Translations under genes and position numbers: made by a program
The notes under the pieces: generated by a model
The model's database searches: none
What the model was told of the DNA's origin: nothing
The model's input: only the letters and a program-made list of their open reading frames with translations
Part shown: in pieces, positions 1-6,042 of the stretch
How positions within the stretch are numbered: position 1 is the first letter of the stretch
Layout: every line of letters starts with the position of its first letter
Origin: Desulfurococcales archaeon
GTDB lineage: Archaea > Thermoproteota > Thermoprotei_A > CAZTBM01 > SZUA-1508
Direction: 5' to 3'
Assembly (NCBI GenBank): GCA_015661855.1
Contig: DQVH01000051.1
Coordinates: 1 to 7,151, forward strand
DNA length: 7,151 nt

Positions 1-1
1 A

Positions 2-1060
2 CTAGTTATACCATTAAATGCATCAATAGGTATATCATTAGGTAACATTACAGTCTACCTTATACTCTTACCAATACTTGTAGTACTAAACGTACTGTAT
101 ATTCCACCTGGTATAGGAGCACTCGATATGCCATCTCTTGCATCACCCGAGCTTGCATCAATAACTGTAGGTTTTATAATAGTTGCCTCAACATATTATA
201 CTATAGTAAATGTGAAAACCTATATACATACATTTAAGCAGTTTAAACCTGGGAGTATGGAACTTCCAGGTTTAATGGTATGTTTACTCCTATTATTCTC
301 ACTACCCTTAATCACCATTATGTTTGAGTTAGAAAGGTTAAACCAAAGCTTCCTCCTCCTCTTTATAGTATTACCTTTGCTACACTTCTTTCTATCACTG
401 GTGACTATGAGGGTTGTAGGAGAAGTTGGTGTAGCATCACAATCAATACTACCTGTAGCATCAGTTCTCATGTACGGTATGGGTTATAGAGGTGTAGTAG
501 GCTATGCTATTCTAGATCCCTATACCGGAATACCTATGCCAGAATTTATGGCTGGTTCAGCAATGAATGTGATAAAGGCATCTAGAATTTTAAGAGTTAA
601 CAGTAAGCTTGTAGTTTTAGCTTTACTTCTTGGAGTACTAGTTGGAGCTCCCCTAACACTATACTATGGGCATATACTGCTATCCGTTTACGGTCTTAAC
701 TCTCCAAAGTTTCCACTTATACGCTGGCTACCAATAGTTACCTGGATGGCAGGACTATATAGTGGAAGATTAGATATAATATGTTTTCACGCATTACTAC
801 TTGGCATTTTAACAGCTATAATATTACTTCTAACAATTAAAATTACAGGTTTAACTCAGATAACATTATTTTCAATATTAGTAGGGTTAACGTTAACTCC
901 AGACTATGCACTTGTATTTCTAGTAGCCTCAATAGTAAAGTATATTGTTAGTAGAGTAAGCTCTGTAGCTCATGAAGCTCTAATAATGTTAGCTGCTAGT
1001 GCTCTAGCTGGAGCAGGGTTAGCGGTAACACTGTACACTATAGTATGCTTGGTGATATAA
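2..1060 (+). CDS. OPT-like (DUF6785-type) multi-pass membrane transporter, 5' partial
   Basis: This frame is open from the left edge of the window to the TAA at 1058-1060 (352 codons visible), so the ATG at 128 is an internal methionine and the real start lies outside. The protein is almost entirely hydrophobic, with about eight to ten membrane segments, and must be an integral membrane protein. Counting from Met128 as residue 1, a diagnostic stretch runs GEVGVASQS (98-106), then GYRGV (119-123), then TGIPMPE (133-139) and an amphipathic segment NVIKASRILRV (147-157) followed by LLLGVLVGAPL. From memory this order resembles the DUF6785/OPT-like family, where a conserved E/Q motif is followed by a loop and a 'GH/KA' helix; OPT proteins carry peptides or metal chelates. 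The substrate cannot be read here. The stop codon overlaps the ATG of the next gene (TAATG), so it is cotranscribed and probably translationally coupled with the ABC genes. The family call is moderate; membrane transporter is near certain. Confidence 0.6.
   Translation, partial: LVIPLNASIGISLGNITVYLILLPILVVLNVLYIPPGIGALDMPSLASPELASITVGFIIVASTYYTIVNVKTYIHTFKQFKPGSMELPGLMVCLLLLFSLPLITIMFELERLNQSFLLLFIVLPLLHFFLSLVTMRVVGEVGVASQSILPVASVLMYGMGYRGVVGYAILDPYTGIPMPEFMAGSAMNVIKASRILRVNSKLVVLALLLGVLVGAPLTLYYGHILLSVYGLNSPKFPLIRWLPIVTWMAGLYSGRLDIICFHALLLGILTAIILLLTIKITGLTQITLFSILVGLTLTPDYALVFLVASIVKYIVSRVSSVAHEALIMLAASALAGAGLAVTLYTIVCLVI
1051..1055 (+). promoter_or_regulatory. Shine-Dalgarno GGTGA that sets the start of the large permease
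   Basis: GGTGA matches the archaeal anti-Shine-Dalgarno core and sits 4 nt before the ATG at 1060. It lies inside the end of the upstream gene and downstream of the alternative ATG at 1045, so it favours 1060 as the start. The stop and start overlap as TAATG. Confidence 0.65.
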
Positions 1061-2634
1061 TGGTTGAAATAGCACTACTAGTACTGTACATCACCTCATT
1101 TATTGTAGTTTCCTTACTACTTTCAAGGCTATTAAGAAATCACATGATATATAGAAGCGGGAATAAAGTAATACCACCAGTTGTGTCATTAGTAGCACAG
1201 ATTAAGTCTATCTGGGTTATTATAAAGCATATTATACTATCCCCACCAATGATAGTAACATTAATTTCGTTCACTTTAATTATCGCATTATCAGCTTATA
1301 CTACAACTTACCACTTAGCCTCCTTAGAGTATATCATACCGGAACTCAAAGAGAATATTGTGGTATTAGAGTTTTCCACCATTATGGATGTAAGAGAGGT
1401 ATTGGACTACATAAGGTTACTGAATATAATGGTTGGGAGTGGAGGGTATGATAGAATACTAAGACTGGTATTTGATGAAGTTCTGGAATTACCAGTAAAC
1501 TCTGAAACATTAAGTATTTATTCAGTAGTACTAGTTGATAAAAGGCTTATATCAGACATTCTAACATCCAAGTATGTAGGGATAATTGGTAGCTTAGAGA
1601 AGAGTATCACTATAAATTTTAATGGTACACCACTTCACATTAGAGGTGTTAAACCTGAAGTACTTGAGGAATATATGATATTAAATATGATACCCTTACT
1701 ACCAATACAAGGATATGTTGCTGCAAAGCCTGTGTATGTTCCACCTGAAAACACTATAATACTAGAGTATGATATTGGATGTAAGTTACTTAAAGTACGT
1801 GGAGAACCTATATCAACACTTATACTTTATAATCTAACGTTAACTGAAAGTGATGTAGAAAGACTATTTAGTATAAATTGGAGGCTATCTAAACTTTATA
1901 TTGTAAGTGGTGGGAGAGTTACGTATTATCATAGTGCTATTGTGCCATCACCGAAGAGCCTATTTTTCGCCATCCTATCCTCAATTTTAGCTTCAATAAT
2001 GATTGTTCCAGCAATATCGGTTATAGCTAGTAAGCTTAGAGTAATAGAGTATAAGGCTTCACTTTCAGGTTTAACACCGAATGTTATAGCATTATCAGCT
2101 TCAACTATACTTACTCTAATACTTGGTGTACTAGGTTTACTTGTAGTCTCCATTCTATCATTGGTTATAGGTATATATACATCACTTAACACTATAATTA
2201 CGCTAATTCTTACATTAATCTTTACGTATATTTATACATCACATACTTTAGCTAGCACCCCGTATAAGGAGCAACCTCTACCCATACCTCAGAGTGTATC
2301 ATTTACTGTCGAAAGGGATATTAGTGAGTTAGTATCCATTATTGAATACCTTATAAGGACGAATGAGTTCTTTAAGGTAATAGAGTATGAGATTACAAAG
2401 AGGAATAATATAGTGTATATTCATGTTTCAGCAAGGTACCTTGCAGCTTGGGGTGTAGGTGTAGACTCCTATATCACTCTCACTACGTATAAAGGTAACT
2501 ATACTATAGTGTCTTTAACTTACAAGTCTTGGAGTGTTGAGGAAATATCGAATAGGTACTTAGAGTCGGTAGTAAGACTCTTTGTAGGAAGGCTTATTGG
2601 AGGTTTAACTCCATGGCGTATATTGAATCACTAA
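1060..2634 (+). CDS. Large FtsX/MacB-like ABC permease with external domain and unusual C-terminal soluble domain
   Basis: The protein is 524 aa from the ATG at 1060, chosen over the ATG at 1045 because GGTGA stands just before 1060. Visible layout: hydrophobic helix 2-22; helix about 63-84; a roughly 215-residue region 85-298 without membrane helices, probably external; helix 302-323; a charged amphipathic stretch about 324-343 (SKLRVIEY..SLSGLTP); two helices 344-370 and 375-395; then a polar tail 405-524. Helix, large external loop, helix, coupling helix, helix, helix is the layout of type VII ABC permeases (MacB, LolC/E, FtsX), and RVIEYKASLSGLTP sits where those proteins have their 'R.GA' coupling helix. 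The extra first helix and the 120-residue mixed alpha/beta C-terminal domain are not part of that standard fold. The adjacent ATPase is of the matching LolD/MacB type. The role is inferred as mechanotransmission or export of a lipid, peptide or envelope component; no substrate is visible. Confidence 0.6.
   Translation: MVEIALLVLYITSFIVVSLLLSRLLRNHMIYRSGNKVIPPVVSLVAQIKSIWVIIKHIILSPPMIVTLISFTLIIALSAYTTTYHLASLEYIIPELKENIVVLEFSTIMDVREVLDYIRLLNIMVGSGGYDRILRLVFDEVLELPVNSETLSIYSVVLVDKRLISDILTSKYVGIIGSLEKSITINFNGTPLHIRGVKPEVLEEYMILNMIPLLPIQGYVAAKPVYVPPENTIILEYDIGCKLLKVRGEPISTLILYNLTLTESDVERLFSINWRLSKLYIVSGGRVTYYHSAIVPSPKSLFFAILSSILASIMIVPAISVIASKLRVIEYKASLSGLTPNVIALSASTILTLILGVLGLLVVSILSLVIGIYTSLNTIITLILTLIFTYIYTSHTLASTPYKEQPLPIPQSVSFTVERDISELVSIIEYLIRTNEFFKVIEYEITKRNNIVYIHVSARYLAAWGVGVDSYITLTTYKGNYTIVSLTYKSWSVEEISNRYLESVVRLFVGRLIGGLTPWRILNH
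2599..2604 (+). promoter_or_regulatory. Strong Shine-Dalgarno GGAGGT for the small permease
   Basis: GGAGGT lies 8 nt before the ATG at 2613, inside the last codons of the large permease. A full-strength site for an overlapping gene supports the small ORF as a real, separately initiated protein rather than an artefact. Confidence 0.75.
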
Positions 2635-3032
2635 TTCCCGGAATTAAAATGTTTATTAAAGGTAGGGGATGCATTATAGCATTAACTTCAGGTGCTATTT
2701 TAGCGATATATGTTTATGTCTTAGAAAGTCTGAGCACACACTATACTGTTTTAGCTTTAACTATTACCTCCACTATATCGGCGATACTAATGGATAATTT
2801 TATACTTGTAAATACCCTTAGGGGACTATATGTTTCAGGTGCACCACCGAGTTTTATTCGGAGAGTACTACTATGTTATGGTCTTCTAATATCCATGACG
2901 ATATCACTACCTTTAATAATCACTTTTAAGTGTTGGTTTAAACTAGTTACACCAATATTAACATTTATTGTAGCTTATACCATATTAACATTCATGTATA
3001 AACGGTTGAGTAGAGAGGGTATAATGTTATGA
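2613..3032 (+). CDS. Minimal four-helix FtsX-like permease subunit
   Basis: This is a 139-aa membrane protein whose start overlaps the large permease gene by 22 bp and whose stop overlaps the ATPase gene as ATGA. Four hydrophobic segments are visible at about 19-37, 45-64, 85-107 and 110-128. Between the second and third lies VNTLRGLYVSGAPPSFIRR (66-84), which resembles the FtsX/MacB coupling segment (typically 'lRalGas..qirr' leading into the third helix). It therefore looks like an FtsX-fold permease reduced to its membrane core: the large external domain normally inserted between helices 1 and 2 is replaced by about eight residues. Placed between a full-size permease and an ABC ATPase, it is best read as the second half of an asymmetric transporter. 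FtsX-like identity is inferred from topology and this one motif; a small accessory membrane protein is the alternative. Confidence 0.6.
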   Translation: MAYIESLIPGIKMFIKGRGCIIALTSGAILAIYVYVLESLSTHYTVLALTITSTISAILMDNFILVNTLRGLYVSGAPPSFIRRVLLCYGLLISMTISLPLIITFKCWFKLVTPILTFIVAYTILTFMYKRLSREGIML

Positions 3033-3724
3033 GTATGGATATCACCATTTGGCTTAGAGATGTATGGAAAACTTATGTTGATGGAGAGAGAGTTGTTACA
3101 GCTCTTAAAGGTGTAAACTTAAGCGTAAAGCGCGGTGAAATAGTCGGGATACAGGGTCCTAGTGGTTCAGGTAAATCAACACTACTAAAGATAATAGCGG
3201 GTATTGAGAGACCTGATCGTGGTGACGTTATAGTTGAAGGTTACAATCTAAACATGCTCGATGAAAATGGACTTGCAATGTTGAGAAATACTGTTGTAGG
3301 TTATATACCTCAAGACTTAGGATTAATTGAGGAACTAACAATATACGAGAATATAGAGTTACCTCTACTTATTGCCGGTATGCCACGTAACGAGAGGAGA
3401 GCACGTGTTTTAAGTGTAATGGAGTATATTGGCTTAAAGGGTAAGGAGAAAGCTAAACCATCAAGACTATCAGGTGGTGAGAGACAACGAGTAGCTATAG
3501 CAAGAGCACTAGTAAATACACCAACAATTATACTAGCTGATGAGCCTACAGCAAACCTGGACTGGTCAAATGCTGTAAAGGTATTAGAGTTATTCCGTAA
3601 AATTAGAGACGACTTCAATACAACTATTATAATTGTCTCACACGACCCAAGAGTAATGAAGTACACTGATAGATCTCTATTAATGTGTGATGGATTTCTA
3701 TCAGAAAATAAACTGTTAGAATAA
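3029..3724 (+). CDS. ABC transporter ATP-binding protein, LolD/MacB/FtsE type
   Basis: The 231-aa cytoplasmic ATPase has every expected motif: A-loop Tyr16 (KTY), Walker A GPSGSGKST (43-51), Q-loop Gln95 (GYIPQ), signature LSGGERQ (147-153), Walker B IILADEPT (167-174) with catalytic Glu172, D-loop NLD (176-178) and H-loop His205. Length and the LSGGERQRVAIARAL / DEPTANLD pattern are typical of the LolD/MacB/FtsE group, which powers FtsX-fold permeases rather than importers, and this supports reading the two upstream genes as permeases. The ATG overlaps the upstream stop (ATGA); a GAGG at 3015-3018 lies 10 nt before it. A second in-frame ATG at 3035 would shorten the protein by two residues. 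No binding-protein or substrate-specific gene is seen in the window. It is the last gene of the operon, as the next gene is on the opposite strand. Confidence 0.95.
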   Translation: MSMDITIWLRDVWKTYVDGERVVTALKGVNLSVKRGEIVGIQGPSGSGKSTLLKIIAGIERPDRGDVIVEGYNLNMLDENGLAMLRNTVVGYIPQDLGLIEELTIYENIELPLLIAGMPRNERRARVLSVMEYIGLKGKEKAKPSRLSGGERQRVAIARALVNTPTIILADEPTANLDWSNAVKVLELFRKIRDDFNTTIIIVSHDPRVMKYTDRSLLMCDGFLSENKLLE

Positions 3725-3874
3725 AAGTGTAGATATACTCACTTTGAGCCTTACTCTTTGTATATGAACTTTATTTCGTATCCATGATCGCATTGAGAGT
3801 CTAAGTATTTCCTGAACTGTACTTACAACACTATAGGTTTAACGGTTAGATACAAATTATAGTTAGTTTTGCGT
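3725..3874. other. Convergent intergenic gap, 150 bp
   Basis: This gap separates the ends of the ABC operon (+) and the GH130-like gene (-). It is AT-rich and contains a T-rich stretch around 3756-3779 that could end the + strand transcript in the archaeal manner. I see no hairpin, tRNA or convincing C/D-box RNA in it. Confidence 0.5.
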
Positions 3875-4978
3875 TTAACCTTTAATCCACTTAATGCTCT
3901 CGAATAGTTTGTCTATGTGAACTCTGAATATTCCTATAGCGTAATCACTGATACCACCAATCCAGTATAAATAGTCTTTGTATAGTATAAGGCCGTCACC
4001 AAATATTACACCCGGTCTATCACCATATGCTTCAACTAGTCCTTTAGGTTCTAAAATGTAATCTGTTATACCAAGAAGTTCTCCATCACGAGATACGACT
4101 AATACTCCATTCCTATAGATGTAGTCTTCTGCTACACCGTGCCATCCAATAAGGTATTCGTTAGATGAAATTTTAACTGTATTCGTTGAAAACCCTACTT
4201 TGAACTCCCATTTTTCCGTTGGGAGTATTGGTTTAAGAGATTCTAATTCAATATTACCGGTATCAAGGTCTACCTCACCCCACCATCCAATCTCTATTAG
4301 CCCATTACTAGATGGTATAGATGGTCGTGTTAGTAAGGATGCTCTTTTTACTGATATTTCTAGGAAAGCACTATCCCTCCAAGCGGGAGGTATATAGCTT
4401 TCACCATTGTGTACTATTTTAAAGAACTTTCTGGAGATCACGTTTAGTTTCTCATCTAAAATAGCGTATCCTTGTAAAGACCTATAGTGACCCTCTAAAC
4501 TTGTTATTTCTCTAGCTACATAGAGTATATGGTAATTGTTATTGAATAGGATTACACGTGCATCCTCACAGCCAACAAGCTCCCATTTTTCTACAGGGTA
4601 AAGTACTATCTTAGTATAGTAAGTTTTATTTGCATATGAATTATATTTTCCTAGAAGCTCTTTTAACTCTAATACGAATAAGCCTATACTGGAAATATAC
4701 CAGTAGTAGTCAAATATTAGTCTTGGGAAGACTAGCAGACAACCATCCTTAACTATAGCTCCAGGATTAAATGCTACTAAAGGAGTACTACGAGGGTAGT
4801 TTACTACCTTAATGTTATTGGGGAAGATGTATAATACACGTTCAAATATATCTATACCTCGTCTACTACGAATACCTCTATACTTTACCTCTCTAAGGAA
4901 CCTTGTAACTCTTTCATATAGTTTAAGCTCTAATTCATTATGTGTCACTACATTATACACCCTAAGCTTAAAAGACAT
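3875..4978 (-). CDS. GH130/DUF377-like five-bladed propeller, probable glycoside phosphorylase or hydrolase
   Basis: The 367-aa protein has no signal peptide or membrane helix, so it is probably cytoplasmic. GH130 landmarks appear in the right order: FNPGAIVKDG (70-79), GCEDARV (136-142), GWHG (278-281), PKGLVEAYGD (311-320) next to GVIFGDG (323-329), and GGISDYAIGI (341-350). In GH130 the Asp of a G.EDPR motif is the proton donor (here Asp139), the 'YHG' motif helps bind phosphate or substrate, and the last blades carry 'PE..YE..G....VVF.G' and 'YGA.D..I..A'. Known members phosphorolyse or hydrolyse beta-mannosides or beta-1,2-linked mannose. The sequence departs from the usual motifs (Ala for Pro in EDPR, Trp for Tyr in YHG, ISD for AAD), so the substrate should not be assumed. 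The ATG is placed about 27 nt after a TATA-like box with no Shine-Dalgarno, consistent with a leaderless mRNA. A BioD-like ATPase gene lies 48 bp upstream on the same strand. Confidence 0.75.
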   Translation of the reverse strand: MSFKLRVYNVVTHNELELKLYERVTRFLREVKYRGIRSRRGIDIFERVLYIFPNNIKVVNYPRSTPLVAFNPGAIVKDGCLLVFPRLIFDYYWYISSIGLFVLELKELLGKYNSYANKTYYTKIVLYPVEKWELVGCEDARVILFNNNYHILYVAREITSLEGHYRSLQGYAILDEKLNVISRKFFKIVHNGESYIPPAWRDSAFLEISVKRASLLTRPSIPSSNGLIEIGWWGEVDLDTGNIELESLKPILPTEKWEFKVGFSTNTVKISSNEYLIGWHGVAEDYIYRNGVLVVSRDGELLGITDYILEPKGLVEAYGDRPGVIFGDGLILYKDYLYWIGGISDYAIGIFRVHIDKLFESIKWIKG

Positions 4979-4989
4979 ATGGTTATAGC

Positions 4990-5001
4990 GATAAATTTAT
5001 C
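4990..5001. repeat. 12-bp perfect palindrome GATAAATTTATC upstream of the GH130-like gene
   Basis: The sequence equals its own reverse complement and lies 12 nt before the GH130-like start, between the TATA-like box and the ATG. It is well placed to be a repressor site, but an AT-rich 12-mer palindrome can also arise by chance. Confidence 0.35.
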
Positions 5002-5008
5002 TTAAAAT
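5002..5008 (-). promoter_or_regulatory. TATA-like box for the GH130-like gene
   Basis: On the - strand this reads ATTTTAA, centred about 27 nt before the ATG at 4978. Archaeal TATA boxes sit about 25-27 nt before the transcription start, so transcription would begin at or next to the start codon, giving a leaderless mRNA. This agrees with the missing Shine-Dalgarno. Confidence 0.5.
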
Positions 5009-5026
5009 ATTCTTAATAGTTTCGTT

Positions 5027-5887
5027 TTAAGTTAGTATTTTGTTAATATACTCCTTTAAGTATGATGATAACTCGTTAACAGTTTCTACTGGGGGTAAAG
5101 GGGTTATATGCTCAATATTTACTTTAGATATTATGTTACTCATTCTTAAGCCTACATCTCCATACACTAAATATTGCTTCTTAACTACTTTTTTGAAATT
5201 ATTGGTATTAAGTTTGAATATATAGCCTGGAGTTACGGTGAAGACAGAGTTTATCTTCTCTAGGATGTTATAGTATGGTACTGCAGCATCATTAAATGAT
5301 TCAACAATAACTATATCAGAACTCTCACATAGTACTTTTAGACAGTAGTCTAGTATCTTCATTGTCTTCTCTGAGTAAGCTATACTAATTATGTCTTTAA
5401 CACTTATACTTTCAGGGTTAAATTTTTCAGCTAATTTATTAATCCAATACTTTAACTCTTGTACAATTCTATCAATGTTCTCCCTAACTATAAAGTATTC
5501 TGTTAAACAAGATTCATAGTCACTTCTACGTATCATAACTATCTGGTTAAACTGATTGTCTAGTGCTGATATGTACTCTATAATATTAGTGAATCGTTTT
5601 GGATTTAGTGGTGCTAGTAGAAAGTCCACCGGGTTAATTAACTCTAAACTATAGTTTAAACCTAACACCTCCCTATACTTAACAACATCCTCCCCTACAA
5701 GAACATTATACTTTAAGCTATTAAGTATCGTTTTAAACTGATACCATGCTGAATGCCCAGCAATAGGCTTATACAATGCAACTTTAAATCTACGATAATA
5801 TTGAAGTGTCTTAGCTAAACCTAGAACAGTCCATGTTTTCCCAGACTCATAGGGTAAAAGACCATTAACCAGTATTACATATGTCAT
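5027..5887 (-). CDS. BioD/CobQ-like P-loop ATPase with deviant Walker A, function unknown
   Basis: Read from the ATG at 5887, the protein is 286 aa; a TTG at 5896 is also in frame but forms part of a GGAG Shine-Dalgarno-like sequence, so the ATG is preferred. The N-terminus is a beta strand followed by a P-loop, VILVNGLLPYESGKTWT (4-20), with Lys17 and Thr18 as the phosphate-binding pair. A dethiobiotin-synthetase-like layout follows: KPIAGH (40-45), which recalls the 'KP...G' strand 2 region of BioD, and a hydrophobic strand ending in acid, DIVIVESFNDAA (191-202), as Walker B or strand 4. The middle (about 100-185) is helical and not recognisable. The first Gly of GxxxxGKT is Leu here. The fold call (SIMIBI, BioD/MinD-like) is fairly safe, but no biotin pathway gene is near and biotin synthesis should not be inferred. 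It lies 48 bp upstream of the GH130-like gene on the same strand. Confidence 0.6.
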   Translation of the reverse strand: MTYVILVNGLLPYESGKTWTVLGLAKTLQYYRRFKVALYKPIAGHSAWYQFKTILNSLKYNVLVGEDVVKYREVLGLNYSLELINPVDFLLAPLNPKRFTNIIEYISALDNQFNQIVMIRRSDYESCLTEYFIVRENIDRIVQELKYWINKLAEKFNPESISVKDIISIAYSEKTMKILDYCLKVLCESSDIVIVESFNDAAVPYYNILEKINSVFTVTPGYIFKLNTNNFKKVVKKQYLVYGDVGLRMSNIISKVNIEHITPLPPVETVNELSSYLKEYINKILT

Positions 5888-5923
5888 ACTCTCCAAGTAT
5901 ATCTGGTAGATAGAAGGGGGTTA

Positions 5924-5935
5924 TAGGTAAACCTA
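5924..5935. repeat. Short inverted repeat TAGGT-AA-ACCTA in the divergent intergenic region
   Basis: Two 5-bp arms surround a 2-bp centre, about 37 bp upstream of the ATPase gene start. It could be a regulatory site shared by the divergent genes, but it is short and no second copy was seen. Confidence 0.25.
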
Positions 5936-5990
5936 CACCCAAGGAAACAATAATACACATATACCTAGTACTACAGTGAAAAACCAGAAA

Positions 5991-6000
5991 TACATATATA
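5991..6000 (+). promoter_or_regulatory. TATA box for the ribbon-helix-helix regulator gene
   Basis: TACATATATA, preceded by a purine-rich CCAGAAA that could act as a BRE, lies about 25 nt before position 6022. That predicts a short leader of about 20 nt carrying the GAGGTG site. The box lies directly before the tandem repeats. Confidence 0.6.
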
Positions 6001-6005
6001 CTCTG

Positions 6006-6023
6006 TAATACATGTTATACATG
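6006..6023 (+). repeat. Two tandem 9-bp repeats with palindromic ACATGT core, candidate operator
   Basis: TAATACATG is followed directly by TTATACATG, differing at one position, then TAA. Each unit, with the following T, contains the palindrome ACATGT (6010-6015 and 6019-6024). They lie between the TATA box and the start codon of a ribbon-helix-helix protein gene, over the expected transcription start. Ribbon-helix-helix dimers such as MetJ bind tandem short palindromes cooperatively, so these are good candidate autoregulatory sites. Binding is inferred. Confidence 0.5.
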
Positions 6024-6030
6024 TAACTCT

Positions 6031-6036
6031 GAGGTG
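6031..6036 (+). promoter_or_regulatory. Shine-Dalgarno GAGGTG that decides the regulator start
   Basis: GAGGTG pairs fully with the archaeal anti-Shine-Dalgarno and stands 6 nt before a TTG at 6043. Its last three bases are the competing in-frame GTG at 6034, which has no ribosome site of its own. This favours the TTG. Confidence 0.55.
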
Positions 6037-6042
6037 TCATAC

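Noticed and set aside
128..130. ATG at 128 as the start of the OPT-like gene.
   Set aside because: The frame is open and equally hydrophobic upstream to position 2, with residues such as IPLNASIG continuing the membrane protein. The start is outside the window.
220..471. - strand open frame inside the OPT-like gene.
   Set aside because: It is opposite a well-supported coding frame, has low-complexity Thr/Ser/Lys composition and no recognisable motif; a shadow.
1929..2192. - strand open frame inside the large permease gene.
   Set aside because: Antisense to membrane-helix codons, no ribosome site, no motif; a shadow.
3310..3666. - strand open frame inside the ABC ATPase gene.
   Set aside because: The sense strand carries all ABC motifs over this stretch; the antisense product is Ser-rich and meaningless.
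3783..3815. Possible C/D-box RNA (ATGATCG, then CTGA).
   Set aside because: The C box has two mismatches, the boxes are only about 25 nt apart and no internal C'/D' pair is seen.
4200..4397. + strand open frame inside the GH130-like gene.
   Set aside because: Antisense to conserved GH130 sequence, short, no motif.
5040..5225. + strand open frame inside the BioD-like ATPase gene.
   Set aside because: Antisense to the C-terminus of the ATPase, short, no ribosome site.
5888..5896. TTG at 5896 as the start of the BioD-like ATPase.
   Set aside because: The TTG is part of TTGGAGAGT, whose GGAG is better read as a ribosome site, although close, for the ATG at 5887. The family-like sequence begins at MTYVILVNG.
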